The notes under the pieces: model-generated
What the model was told of the DNA's origin: nothing
Databases searched by the model: none
Seen by the model: only the letters and a program-made list of their open reading frames with translations
Part shown: in pieces, positions 43,370 to 52,350 of the stretch
Layout: every line of letters starts with the position of its first letter
How positions within the stretch are numbered: the first letter of the stretch is position 1
DNA from: Salinisphaera sp049568105
Lineage (GTDB): Bacteria; Pseudomonadota; Gammaproteobacteria; Nevskiales; Salinisphaeraceae
DNA: 64,000 nt
Assembly: GCF_049568105.1 (NCBI RefSeq)
Contig: NZ_CP145335.1
Location: forward strand, 682,001-746,000
Reading direction: 5' to 3'
Translations under genes and position numbers: made by a program

Positions 43370-43840
43370 ATGACCGTACGTATAGCCGTGGCTTCGCTTG
43401 CAGCCGCGACATGGACGGCCGCGCTGTTTCTAGCCGGGCCCGCGGCGGCCGACAACACGAATGCCGACCCAAAGGATAACCACGCCATGACCGAGATCGA
43501 AGTGACCGTCGACGGACAGGTTCTGCACGCCACGCTCGATGACAGCGTCGCTGCCAAAGATTTTGCGGCGATGCTACCGCTGGAGCTGACGCTCACCGAT
43601 TTTCACGGTATCGAGAAAGTCGCCGACCTGCCGCGCAAGCTGGATACCAGCAGTGCCCCGGCAAGCTACAGGCCCGACACGGGCGATATCACGCTGTATG
43701 CGCCCTGGGGCAATCTCGCGATCTTCTACAAGCCGTTCCAGGAATCCCGCGGTCTGGTCCGGCTGGGCGAATTCGACGGGGCGATCGATGCCCTAATCCA
43801 GGACGGCGAGACCCCGATCCGCATCGAACAGGCCGACTGA
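43370..43840 (+). CDS. Secreted cyclophilin-like-fold protein
   Basis: The 156-residue protein has a signal peptide (1-27, ending AAA DN) and a C-terminal domain with TEIEVTVDGQVLHATLDDSV, FAAMLPLELTLTDFHGIEKV, GDITLYAPWGNLAIFYKPF and LVRLGEFDGAIDAL. This is the cyclophilin-like fold family (Cyclophil_like2), common in bacteria but of unknown function and without isomerase residues. AGGGAG (43355-43360) precedes ATG 43370. It follows the alcohol dehydrogenase by 110 bases on the same strand and such proteins are often encoded beside redox enzymes of this kind, so co-expression is likely. Confidence 0.8.
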   Translation: MTVRIAVASLAAATWTAALFLAGPAAADNTNADPKDNHAMTEIEVTVDGQVLHATLDDSVAAKDFAAMLPLELTLTDFHGIEKVADLPRKLDTSSAPASYRPDTGDITLYAPWGNLAIFYKPFQESRGLVRLGEFDGAIDALIQDGETPIRIEQAD

Positions 43841-44144
43841 GCTGCTTCGACATATAGGCTGCGGCCAATTCGCCCGCTCGGTAACCACGGCCTGCCCGAG
43901 CGACCGCCCTGTCCGAGAATGCTAGCGACCGAGTCGTTGCCATCGTTGGCGCGGCAGCGCGAGGCGAGTGCTGGCGGCCTGGCCGCCACAGGCGCCCAAC
44001 ACCTGCTCGCTACGCGCGGTCAGGATTGGCGTGATGTGGTCGTGAGCGATCTCGCTGCCACAGGCGGCCCGCCAGGAGGAGGGCCAAGGATGGCCAGAAG
44101 CAGGGGGATACCGCGAGCCAGCCTGCCCGCGGGGCGGGCGATGC
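43841..44144. other. Intergenic region, no feature seen
   Basis: This stretch of 304 bases lies between convergent genes. No terminator with a U-tract or coding frame was recognised. Confidence 0.4.
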
Positions 44145-44786
44145 TCAGCCGCCGAGCTTGGCGAAGCGGTAGGTCAGCGCCGGGCCACCGGGTTGGCCGT
44201 AGGCCAGTTCGGCAGTGACCATGGCAAACGGCTCGACGAAGCGTGCCGTGTGTTGGCCACCGGCTTCCAGCGGTTCGAAGCCGATGTCGCGGATCAGGCC
44301 ATAGGCGAGTTCTTTGGCGCCCGCGTCGTCGCCGTACACGAGCAGATTCGGAGGCGTTTCGTCGCTGTTCTTGCGGGCAAAAACCGGTTCGAAACTTTCC
44401 GACGGGGTGGTGTTGAAGCAGGCTACCCAGCGTGCCTTGGGGCGCATCTCGGCCAGCGTCTCGGCGCCCGAACTGTGGGTGCCGACCACCAGTTCGCTAT
44501 TGCGGGCATTGAGCGGCACGCAACAGTTCAAAACAACCTGGTCTGCCAGGTCGCCGGCCTGAGCCAGTACATCGTCGACCCGGGACCAGTGCACGGCCAG
44601 CAGCACCGCGTCCGCGCCGGCAACGGCCTCAGCCACCGAGCCGTGGGCGCCGCCGCTGTCCTGGGCCAGGCGCGCCAGCTTAGACTCGTTGCGCGAATAA
44701 GCGAACACCACCTCGTGACCGCAGGCGGCCCACAGCTGTCCTAGCTTGGCCCCCATAAGGCCCGATCCAAGAATGCCGATCTTCAT
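44145..44786 (-). CDS. NADPH-dependent F420 reductase-like dinucleotide-binding protein
   Basis: The 213-residue protein starts MKIGILGSGLMGAKLGQLWA, the Rossmann motif of the coenzyme F420-dependent NADP oxidoreductase family, with YSRNESKLARLAQDSGG for NADPH phosphate binding, and later VLLAVHW, VLNCCVPLNA and ACFNTTPSE. In organisms without F420 such proteins are NADP-binding reductases of unknown substrate. AGGACAGGG precedes ATG 44786; the longer frame (to 45074) is not protein-like. It is monocistronic, divergent from hemY with a perfect inverted repeat in the gap. Confidence 0.82.
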   Translation of the reverse strand: MKIGILGSGLMGAKLGQLWAACGHEVVFAYSRNESKLARLAQDSGGAHGSVAEAVAGADAVLLAVHWSRVDDVLAQAGDLADQVVLNCCVPLNARNSELVVGTHSSGAETLAEMRPKARWVACFNTTPSESFEPVFARKNSDETPPNLLVYGDDAGAKELAYGLIRDIGFEPLEAGGQHTARFVEPFAMVTAELAYGQPGGPALTYRFAKLGG

Positions 44787-44876
44787 TGCCCTGTCCTTTT
44801 TCGTCGATTCGTAGGCTGGCTCGTATCCCGGCGGGCGGTCTGTGCCGGGCCTGTATCCGGAACCTGCAGCGGTAGC

Positions 44877-44921
44877 GTCATCGTGGGTCGAGACCGCCGC
44901 GCAGGCGAGACCCACGATGAC
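44877..44921. repeat. Perfect 13-bp inverted repeat between divergent genes
   Basis: GTCATCGTGGGTC (44877-44889) is repeated as its exact reverse complement GACCCACGATGAC at 44909-44921, with 19 bases between. It sits 90 bases upstream of the F420 reductase-like gene and 350 bases before hemY. It could be an operator with two half-sites or an RNA hairpin. The remainder of 44787-45270 shows nothing else. Confidence 0.5.
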
Positions 44922-45270
44922 CCAGGCCCGCGGCCTTAAGAGTATGGGGCACAGCCGCAGACTATGCCTTGGCTCGAGCATGCTGTGCGGTCTGCGCCGG
45001 TGTCTATCATTCCAGCAGGCGCGCAACGCACGATCCCTTGGCTGATACGCCATACCGGGTTCAATATGCGTCACGAAAACAATCGTCTTCGGTTGTTCTC
45101 CGAGCCTGGCCGCAGGCCATGTTCACAAAAAAAGATCACGGATGTGCGTCGACCTGGGCAATGCATGCTGGCCGCATGGTCTCGGCGGTCGACTCGGTCG
45201 CGGCGTAAGGGTGAGACCAGGCCTGGCAGGCGCTTATACTGAGTCGCAGATCCAACGAGCAGGGCGCGTC

Positions 45271-46689
45271 ATGTCCGAGGCCGGCGAGCGAGATACGGAA
45301 GCGACGGGTACGGCGACCAGCGTGCTGGATGCGCTGGTGATCGGCGCCGGGGCCACTGGTCTGGCGACCGCCTGGTCGCTGGCCCGCTCCGGGCGCTCGG
45401 TTGCGGTGCTCGAGGCGTCGTCGCAGATTGGTGGCAATCTGCGTACCGAGCACGATGGCGACTGGCAGATCGAGCATGGCCCGAACACGGTGATCATGAA
45501 GCCGCCGCTCTATGCCTTGCTCGATGAGTTGTCGCTGTTGGACGAGGCGCTGCCGGCCAATCCTGCCAGCAGCAAACGCTTCATTGCGCTCGATGGGCAG
45601 CCGGTGGCTCTGCCGAACCGGCTCTGGAAAGCCCCGGGCAATGCGCTGCTTGGCTGGTCGGCCTGGGGCGGGCTGCTGCGCGAACCCTTCGTACGGCGTG
45701 GCCCCCAAGACGACGAAAGCCTGGCGGCGTTCGTGCGACGCCGCCTGGGCCAGCGGGTTCTCGATCGATTGGTCGATCCATTCGTATCCGGGGTCTATGC
45801 CGGCGATCCTCAGCGGCTTTCAGCCAAGGCGGCCATGCCACGGCTGGTGGAACTCGAGCGAGCGCATGGATCGTTGATTCGCGGCGGCCTGGCCCGGGCG
45901 TTCGCAGCACGCCGACAGCCCCCAGCCATGCCGCGTGAATGGCGGGGTACGCTGTTCAGCTTTTCGCAGGGCCTACAGCGATTGGCGGACCGGCTGGGCG
46001 AGGCGATCGTTGCCAGGCCCAATGCGCGCTTGGCCTGCGATCGTCGTATCGAGCGCATCGAGCGCGCTGGCAACGGCTGGGTAGCCGAAGACCATACCGG
46101 CCAGCGCTGGCAGGCCCGTCATTTGGTGATGACCGTGCCGGCCCATGTCGCGGCCGCCTTGTTGGCGCGCCACGATTCAAAGCTGGCCGAGCTGCTAGCT
46201 GCGATCGTGTATCCGCCGGTGAGCGTGGTTTCCTTGGGATTTCGCCAATCCGATATCGGGCATCCCTTGGATGGATTCGGCCTGTTGCTGCCCCGGATCG
46301 AACAACGCAAGACCCTCGGAGTACTGTTTCCTTCGACGCTGTTCGCCGGCCGGGCGCCGGCGGGGCATCATTTGCTCAATGTATTCCTGGGGGGACGCCA
46401 GTCGCCGGAGGTGGCCGAGCAGGACGATTCGGCCCTGTTCGAGCAGGCACTGACCGATCTGAGCGATCTGCTGACGATTCGTGGCGAGCCGGTATGGCAG
46501 CGGGTGGTGCGCTGGCCGCGAGCGATCCCGCAGTATGAAACCGGTCATCTGGATCGGTTGGCAGCGATCGACACCGCGCTAAAGGCGCATGCCGGGCTTT
46601 GGCTGGCCGGCAACTGGCGCGACGGCGTCGCAGTCGGCGACTGTCTGGAAAACGGCCGTCGTCTCGGCGAGACGATCGCCCTGCGATAA
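45271..46689 (+). CDS. hemY: Oxygen-dependent protoporphyrinogen oxidase (HemY type)
   Basis: The 472-residue flavoprotein has the FAD motif DALVIGAGATGLATAWSLAR (19-38) with EASSQIGGNLRTEHDGDW, the PPO-typical HGPNTVIMKPP, VDPFVSGVYAGDPQRLSAKA and FSQGLQRLADRL, and the C-terminal LWLAGNWRDGVAVGDCLENG FAD-closing block. It oxidises protoporphyrinogen IX to protoporphyrin IX in haem synthesis, using O2. GAGCAGGG lies before ATG 45271; the frame is open to 45142. No other haem gene is adjacent. (In some nomenclature this gene is called hemG.). Confidence 0.88.
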   Translation: MSEAGERDTEATGTATSVLDALVIGAGATGLATAWSLARSGRSVAVLEASSQIGGNLRTEHDGDWQIEHGPNTVIMKPPLYALLDELSLLDEALPANPASSKRFIALDGQPVALPNRLWKAPGNALLGWSAWGGLLREPFVRRGPQDDESLAAFVRRRLGQRVLDRLVDPFVSGVYAGDPQRLSAKAAMPRLVELERAHGSLIRGGLARAFAARRQPPAMPREWRGTLFSFSQGLQRLADRLGEAIVARPNARLACDRRIERIERAGNGWVAEDHTGQRWQARHLVMTVPAHVAAALLARHDSKLAELLAAIVYPPVSVVSLGFRQSDIGHPLDGFGLLLPRIEQRKTLGVLFPSTLFAGRAPAGHHLLNVFLGGRQSPEVAEQDDSALFEQALTDLSDLLTIRGEPVWQRVVRWPRAIPQYETGHLDRLAAIDTALKAHAGLWLAGNWRDGVAVGDCLENGRRLGETIALR

Positions 46690-46984
46690 CGCTTTCAAGC
46701 CGTGCAAGGCCAAGCGGAACTCGAAAAAACGCCGGGCTTGTCTGCATGGGCGCTCGACTGCGTGACTGGATAACGGTAGCGCGCGGCGGTTTCGCTCAGC
46801 CGAGGTCGATATTTACATGTGTAGCGTTGGCGTTCGTGCAGCGGAGCCAGCCAGACGTGAATCGCCGTAGCCGGCAGCCTAGAGACGACAAACGCAGGAC
46901 ATGAGGGACAGCCCAAACCCAAGACCATCCGCCGCTCCGCAACGCAAGCTCGGCTATCCCGCGTTCCGAGCCCATAGGCCGGCA

Positions 46985-47253
46985 CAGCCTGCTCGAGGCC
47001 GCGTCGGAGCGCCGCGTTGCCGCCCCAAATCGTGACGGGCCAGGCGCGAGCCGTCGGTTCTGGCGTGCCCGATCGAGGCGCGTCACGCGGCTCGACGCGC
47101 TTAGCGGCACAACCGTTCGAAACAACGGCTGTTCGGCCGTAATCCCGCGTTGCCGATCACGAACGCCGCACCACGACGCCGCACTCGCGGCGCCTCGGCT
47201 TGCCGCCCAAGCGCCCGTGGCACGGACTCGCGCGAAATCTCAACACGCCCTAG
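46985..47253 (+). mobile_element. MITE-like element, copy F (nearly full length)
   Basis: The right end CGCGAAATCTCAACACGCCC ends in CTAG (47250-47253). Internal blocks GTTGCCGCCCCAAATCGTGA, CCGTTCGAAACAACGGCTG, GCACTCGCGGCGCCTCGGC and GTGGCACGGACTCGCG match copy C in order; the left end is diverged (GCCTGCTCGAGGCCGCGTCG). The length (about 269 bp) equals copy C. It lies in the 620-base gap between hemY and yqhA; the remaining 46690-46984 shows no feature. Confidence 0.65.
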
Positions 47254-47312
47254 TCTAATCGGGCGTTCGAGCACGTCTCGGCGTCTGGATATGAACACCA
47301 TAGGAGAACGGC

Positions 47313-47822
47313 GTGTCGGTGGGTAAGCGTATCGAAACGTGGATGGAGCGGTTGATCTATGCCTCGCGCTGGGTGCTGGCACCGATCTATCTGGGGCTGA
47401 GCCTGGCGTTGCTGGCTCTGGGCATCAAATTCTTTCAAGAAATCCTGCACGTCCTGCCGCATATTCTGGAGATCAAGGAAACCGATCTGGTGCTGTTGGT
47501 ACTCACCTTGATCGATCTGGCCCTGGTGGGCGGGCTGATCGTGATGGTGATGCTGTCCAGCTATGAGAGCTTCGTCTCGCGGCTGAATCTGGCCTCGGAT
47601 TCCGACAAGCTCGATTGGCTGGGCCGGATGGATTACACCAGCCTCAAGAACAAGGTGGCCTCGTCGATCGTAGCGATTTCATCGATTCATCTGCTCAAGG
47701 TGTTCATGAATACGCCCAATGTGGCTGAGTCCAACCTGCTGTGGTACGTCGTGATCCATATCACGTTCGTGGTCTCGGCTTTTGCGATGGGCATGCTGGA
47801 CAAGCTAACCCGGCATCATTAG
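47313..47822 (+). CDS. yqhA: YqhA family (UPF0114) inner membrane protein
   Basis: The 169-residue protein has four hydrophobic segments: WVLAPIYLGLSLALLALGIK (20-39), DLVLLVLTLIDLALVGGLIV, ASSIVAISSIHLLKVF and LLWYVVIHITFVVSAFAMGM, with the conserved MLSSYESFVSRL loop. It belongs to UPF0114/TIGR00645, a family of unknown function. GTG 47313 follows AGGAGAACG. The start is about 60 bases after the MITE-like copy F, so the promoter must lie in or just after that element. Confidence 0.88.
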   Translation: MSVGKRIETWMERLIYASRWVLAPIYLGLSLALLALGIKFFQEILHVLPHILEIKETDLVLLVLTLIDLALVGGLIVMVMLSSYESFVSRLNLASDSDKLDWLGRMDYTSLKNKVASSIVAISSIHLLKVFMNTPNVAESNLLWYVVIHITFVVSAFAMGMLDKLTRHH

Positions 47823-47861
47823 CGCCATCGGCCGACCGGAGGCGGCGATGCGGTCGATCGT

Positions 47862-49043
47862 TCATGACGCATTGGCCGATCGATCGGCTGGGCTTTGAGA
47901 TTTCTCGCCGTGGCTTGGTGGCTCATGGTCTTGCCAACAGGCGATCGCGGCCTGCAGGCCGTTGTCGAGGCGATCGGCACAGGCTTGCCAGCGTTTGCGG
48001 GTCACATCGGCGGCCCGCAGAGCGATGGCCTTGAATTGGGCATAGTCGCTGGCCAGGCCCCGGCGAATGCTGTCGCCGGCCCGGCTCTGAGCGTCCGGGC
48101 CTTGTTCGTCATCGTGGTCGGGAAACAGCTTGTGCGCGAACTCGTCGAGCTGGTCGTCCAGTTTGTTCTTGAGCTGCTGGGCTTTGAGTTTCATACGCAT
48201 CATCGGATCGCCGTTGTGGTCGGCAGCGTATTGCGCGCTGAGCGGGCAGTCGGCACGTAGGTCCGGGACCGTGCCTTGTTGCAGCAGGGCCAGACGCTGA
48301 TGGATGAAATCGTCGCGATCCCCGTCGCTGGGCGACGTACTGACAGGAAAGGCGTCGCCGTCGAAAAAATCCGTGCTCTGCTTGGTCTTGGCGGCCCAGA
48401 TGGCGTCTTCGTAGCGACAGCCGAAATGGCTCAGATAGCCGCGTACATAGCTCGGGTCGATACCGCCGTTGAGCGCGCCAAAAGCCAGATCCTGATAGGC
48501 CGACTGATAATTGCGGCCGGTCTGGATCTCGGCCATGGCGACGGCGGCTGCCAGGCTGGGCGAATGGGTCACGGCGTCCGGATCCCGGCGGTAGGCCTGC
48601 AGAATGGCCTGCTGGGCGGCCGGCGTCTGATGCAGGACGAGCGCGCCCGTTATCTCGGCTCGGCCGTGATAGAGCAGATCGACATATGTCTCGATCTGCG
48701 GGTCGGACAAGGTGGCAAAGCTGGCACAGCCAGCTTGGTCCGGGCTACCGATCGTCTGCTCCGGGCCGGCCTGGATTCGTTGTTTCCAGTCTGCGATCGC
48801 GGCGTCGCTGCCATGCTTTTCGAGCTGTCTGACCTGGGCGATCAGGTCGGGGCCGGCCGGGCAGCGCGAGTCTACCGTCGTTGATGCGGTCGCACTGTGT
48901 GTCTTCGCTGGTGCCTGGCGTTCGTTATCGCTGCTCGCCGAACCGCAGCCGGCCACGATCAGGACGAGGGCTAGACCGGCCAGGCCCAGGCTGCGGATGG
49001 GTGTGGGCGACGATTGACGGTCGCCGTGGACAATAGAAAACAT
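47862..49043 (-). CDS. Lipoprotein of unknown function
   Basis: The 393-residue product has a signal peptide with lipobox VAGC (Cys33) and a mostly alpha-helical mature part (QLEKHGSDAAIADWKQRIQA, AQQAILQAYRRDPDAVTHSP, YQSAYQDLAFGALNGGIDPS, FKAIALRAADVTRKRWQACA). Paired cysteines at spaced positions (CPAGPD, AGCASF, HFGCRY, ADCPL, ACADR, ACWQD) suggest disulfides. I do not recognise a family. It converges with yqhA across a 40-base gap. Confidence 0.7.
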   Translation of the reverse strand: MFSIVHGDRQSSPTPIRSLGLAGLALVLIVAGCGSASSDNERQAPAKTHSATASTTVDSRCPAGPDLIAQVRQLEKHGSDAAIADWKQRIQAGPEQTIGSPDQAGCASFATLSDPQIETYVDLLYHGRAEITGALVLHQTPAAQQAILQAYRRDPDAVTHSPSLAAAVAMAEIQTGRNYQSAYQDLAFGALNGGIDPSYVRGYLSHFGCRYEDAIWAAKTKQSTDFFDGDAFPVSTSPSDGDRDDFIHQRLALLQQGTVPDLRADCPLSAQYAADHNGDPMMRMKLKAQQLKNKLDDQLDEFAHKLFPDHDDEQGPDAQSRAGDSIRRGLASDYAQFKAIALRAADVTRKRWQACADRLDNGLQAAIACWQDHEPPSHGEKSQSPADRSANAS

Positions 49044-49572
49044 CGGTATCGACTCGATTGGGCGGGACAGAGGTTTTCGATCAGTGGCGACGAGGCAGAC
49101 GATCCACTCACGAGCTCAAACACATATCACATGCGGCCGGGCGTTAAGCGAATGATGCAGGCCTGCAACGATTGCATCAGCTCTTTGTCGGCAGAACGCC
49201 GCCGCTCGGCTACTGAATCTGGGGTGTAAGCCGGATGACGCAATCGTCTGGCACCCAAACCGCGGTCATGCATCGACCGGCGCCGCAGCCGGCCCGGGGC
49301 CGGTATCTGGCAGTGTTCTGGGTTGTCGGTGCGCAGCGCTTGGGCTGTTGTTGACTCGTTTCGACGGGCCGTCGCGGTCGGTCCAAGGCGATGTGCGACG
49401 CATCTGCCTAGCGTACGAGCGCCGTATATCGCGCTGCGGCGGTTCGCGTGCCCCGCATCGCGTCGCGCGATGGCCCCCGGGTTTTGACTGATTGCGTCTA
49501 TCGGGGCCGGCAGGCGACGTTGAGCCCTCGTTGATACAACGGCAACGCCCGATCGGGCCCAGGAGACCGCCG
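49044..49572. other. Intergenic region, no feature seen
   Basis: About 530 bases separate the divergent lipoprotein and lipocalin genes. No coding frame, promoter of good quality or RNA structure was recognised beyond shadow frames. Confidence 0.4.
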
Positions 49573-50112
49573 ATGATTTCGTTCATGAATCGCTCGTTCG
49601 GGTTCAGTACGCGCAGTATCACGCCAGCCCAGAGTTTTCCCCGCGAACAGTCGATCGATCTGGATCGCTACATGCGCGACTGGTATGTCATTGCGCATAT
49701 TCCACCGTCGATCACGCAGACCGCCTACGATTCGATCGAGCGCTATCGGCGCGCCGATCAGGAACGCATCGACGTGACCTTCACCTTCCGCAAGGGTGGT
49801 TTTCAGAAACCGCAGAAAACCATGCGCCCGACCGGGTTTGTGGTCCCGGACACGGGCCAGGCCGTATGGGCGATGCAGTTCATCTGGCCGATCAAGATGC
49901 AGTTCGTGATCGCCTATGTCGATGCCGACTATACGGCGACCATCGTCGCTCGCGAACGTCGCGATTTCGTCTGGATCATGGCCAGCCAGCCCGAGATGGA
50001 TGCCGAGGTTTATGCCGGGTTGGTGCAGCGGGTGGCCGATCTTGGCTACGACACGAACAAGCTGCGCGTCGTGCCGCAGCAGTCGGCGGCCGAACGCGCC
50101 TCGGAACAGTGA
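49573..50112 (+). CDS. Lipocalin family protein (Blc-like)
   Basis: The 179-residue protein has the first lipocalin signature at Trp37 (IDLDRYMRDWYVIAHIPPSI), then DSIERYRRADQERIDVTFTF, GFVVPDTGQAVWAMQFIWPI and the third strand pair YVDADYTATIVARERRDFVW. It resembles bacterial lipocalins that bind lipids at the envelope. There is no typical lipobox and the N-terminus (MISFMNRSFGFSTRS) is not a clear signal peptide, so it may be cytoplasmic or membrane-attached in another way. AGGAG (49561-49565) precedes ATG 49573. It is monocistronic. Confidence 0.8.
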   Translation: MISFMNRSFGFSTRSITPAQSFPREQSIDLDRYMRDWYVIAHIPPSITQTAYDSIERYRRADQERIDVTFTFRKGGFQKPQKTMRPTGFVVPDTGQAVWAMQFIWPIKMQFVIAYVDADYTATIVARERRDFVWIMASQPEMDAEVYAGLVQRVADLGYDTNKLRVVPQQSAAERASEQ

Positions 50113-50266
50113 GATCAGGGCCGGCCGAGATCACCCGGTGGGTCCAGCACGGATCGCAGGCCCGGCCGCTCGTACAGGGCCGGGCTATCGGTAAGCCTTA
50201 AAAAAACGGTTCACCGGCCGGCCCCTCGCGAGGCGGGTGTCGCAAGGGGTCGATGCCGGCGGCTGG

Positions 50267-51310
50267 TCAGCGCGAATGCGCCGCCGCCATAGTGGGCTGA
50301 TCTTGGTCCGCATCGGTCATCGCAGCACTGTATTCCCGGGTGGGTTCGATGCCGCGTCGGCGGTGCCAGCGATAGACCAGCAGGGTCAGCACCGGGGTCA
50401 GAAACGCCGTAGTGACGGTCGAGCCAGCCACTTGGGCGGTCGCGCTACCCAGGATTGCATGATAGGTCGGATCAGCTGCCGCCAGTACGGCCGGGGTGGC
50501 GACCGCGGCACCGGCGGTCGAGGATTCACAGGCCCCGGCGATCACGCTGCGCTGTTCAGGCGGGCGACGCCGGATGCGGTGGGTGAGATACAAAAACAGC
50601 ATGGCGCCGCCGCCGGAGACCAACAGTGTGAGCAGGCCCAGTACGATGCCGGGCAGACCTGCCTTGAATAGGGTCGCGAAATCGATGCCGGCGCCTAGCG
50701 GGAAGGCAAAAAACGGGATCAGGATACGCTGGCCCGGGGCGACGAAGCGGCGCAGGTCGCCATCCAGATTGCCGAGCACGAAGCCAAGGGCGACCGGCAG
50801 GACTACGCCGACGAAGGTCAGCAGCGGAATCGAGGCCAGCCCGGCCGCGCCCAATACGAGCATGGTCAGAAACGGGCCGTCGTTGAGCGAGATCACCGAG
50901 ACCGCGCCCTTGTCGGTGGTGTTGCCGAACTGTTCGGTCAGCGCCACATACAGGCCGCTGTTGGAGTTGGTCATGGCCGCGACGATCGCTAGCGGCGTCA
51001 GCGCGAACAGCGTTCCCGAAGGCATCAGATAGGCTGCGATCAAGGCCACGCCGACCCCGGCCAGCAATTTGCCGAGCAAGATCGCCATGCCTTTTTCGAG
51101 GATCGGCCCGGTCGCCTTGATCGGAATCTGGGCGCCCATGCAGAACAGAAACGCTCCGATCACGGGCAGAGCGCCGTCCTTGAGCAGGGCCTGGGTAAAA
51201 CCGCCGATCTGTAGCACCTGCGGACAAAGCGTGTTGACCAGTGCCCCCAGCAGTAGTGGCACCACCATCAGGCCGCCCGGAATCTTTTCTATGCTGCCCA
51301 GTATTTTCAT
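50267..51310 (-). CDS. kdgT: 2-keto-3-deoxygluconate permease family transporter (KdgT-like)
   Basis: The 347-residue protein has about ten hydrophobic helices and the KdgT signatures MKILGSIEKIPGGLMVVPLL (1-20), LCPQVLQIGGFTQALLKDG, MTNSNSGLYVALTEQFGN and a C-terminal ESSTAGAAVATPAVLAAADP. KdgT imports 2-keto-3-deoxygluconate by proton symport. Here it is the last gene of the deoR-otnK-otnC-dehydrogenase operon, so it more probably imports a four-carbon sugar acid (threonate, erythronate) or a related acid. It lies 50 bases after the dehydrogenase gene. Confidence 0.88.
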   Translation of the reverse strand: MKILGSIEKIPGGLMVVPLLLGALVNTLCPQVLQIGGFTQALLKDGALPVIGAFLFCMGAQIPIKATGPILEKGMAILLGKLLAGVGVALIAAYLMPSGTLFALTPLAIVAAMTNSNSGLYVALTEQFGNTTDKGAVSVISLNDGPFLTMLVLGAAGLASIPLLTFVGVVLPVALGFVLGNLDGDLRRFVAPGQRILIPFFAFPLGAGIDFATLFKAGLPGIVLGLLTLLVSGGGAMLFLYLTHRIRRRPPEQRSVIAGACESSTAGAAVATPAVLAAADPTYHAILGSATAQVAGSTVTTAFLTPVLTLLVYRWHRRRGIEPTREYSAAMTDADQDQPTMAAAHSR

Positions 51311-51360
51311 TGCGATCTCCTCGTATCTTGTTGGGCCGTTGTCGATCGGGCCGGTCGTGT

Positions 51361-52290
51361 TTAGCGGCTGCGCTGGCGTTTGAGCGCAGCCAGTTCGGTG
51401 AGATAACGATCGCGCCAGGCCATGCGCTCGTCGCGTTCGGCCACCGGCAGAATCTTCTGGCGTTCGCTCTCGAGTTGGTCCAGCAGGTCATCGCTATAGC
51501 CGCGCACGGTCTGCGATTCGGCGATCTCGCGATACATCGGCCCGAGCCGTTGCATGTAGTCGCGTACGCCGCCGGGGGCGTTGAGATCGATGGTTTCGAT
51601 CGGGCCCATGAAGAACCAGCGCGGGCCGAGCCCGTCCTTGACCACCCGATCGACATCTTCGACGCTGATATAGCCGTCCTCGACCAGGGCCAGGGCCTCG
51701 TTGAGCAGGGCGCCCTGCAGACGGTTGACGGCAAAACCGGGGATTTCGGCATTGAGGTTGATCGGGGTCTGGCCGGCCTGGCTCATCAGTGCCCGTGTAC
51801 GCTCGACCACGGCGGCGTCGGTCCAGGGTGCGGGTACGATCTCGACCAGCGGAATCAGCGCCGGTGGGTTGACCGGGTGGGCGACCAGACAGCGTTCGCG
51901 ATGCGCCAGATGTTCGGTGAAGCTGGAGGCCGTGATGCCCGACGTGGAGCTGGCCAGTACCGTTTCCGGATCGGCCAGCTCGGTCAGGCGTTCGAAAATC
52001 TCACGCTTGGCCTCGACCCGTTCAGGAACGTTTTCCTGAACATGGATAGCGCCGTCCAGGGTCTGTTCCAGGCTGTCGCTGACCGACACCCGCGCCAGCA
52101 CCGTATCCACGGTTTCATCGATCAGGCCGTTGTCGACCAGATCGGCCAGGGTCTCGCGTACCAGCGCGCGGGCCTCGGTCAGGGCCTCGGGATTGGCGTC
52201 GAACAACACGACCTCGTAACCGCCGCGGGCGAATACACTCGCCCAGCTGCGACCGATCAGGCCGGCGCCGATGACTGCGATATGACTCAT
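51361..52290 (-). CDS. 3-hydroxyacyl-CoA dehydrogenase-family sugar-acid dehydrogenase (CRYL1/L-gulonate 3-dehydrogenase-like)
   Basis: The 309-residue protein starts with the NAD motif IAVIGAGLIGRSWASVFARG (4-23), Asp at the end of strand 2 (VVLFDANPEA), then VQENVPERVEAKREIFERL, STSGITASSF, HPVNPPALIPLVEIVPAPW and IPGFAVNRLQGALLNEALAL. These are motifs of the lambda-crystallin/L-gulonate 3-dehydrogenase branch of the HCDH family. It is encoded with OtnK and OtnC, where the usual enzyme is LtnD or DenD of a different family. By analogy it could oxidise C3 of a tetronate directly to the 3-oxo acid used by OtnK. GGAGCTCC precedes the ATG. The substrate is inferred. Confidence 0.83.
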   Translation of the reverse strand: MSHIAVIGAGLIGRSWASVFARGGYEVVLFDANPEALTEARALVRETLADLVDNGLIDETVDTVLARVSVSDSLEQTLDGAIHVQENVPERVEAKREIFERLTELADPETVLASSTSGITASSFTEHLAHRERCLVAHPVNPPALIPLVEIVPAPWTDAAVVERTRALMSQAGQTPINLNAEIPGFAVNRLQGALLNEALALVEDGYISVEDVDRVVKDGLGPRWFFMGPIETIDLNAPGGVRDYMQRLGPMYREIAESQTVRGYSDDLLDQLESERQKILPVAERDERMAWRDRYLTELAALKRQRSR

Positions 52291-52350
52291 GATGGAGCTC
52301 CAGAAAGCATGGGGCCGACCCGGCCCCGGAAAAAAACGTGTGGCAGTAGC

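Noticed and set aside
50190..50230. Possible terminator of kdgT (short CGGT/ACCG stem followed by T7 on the minus strand)
   Set aside because: The stem is only four base pairs with a two-base loop, too weak to support without folding calculations.
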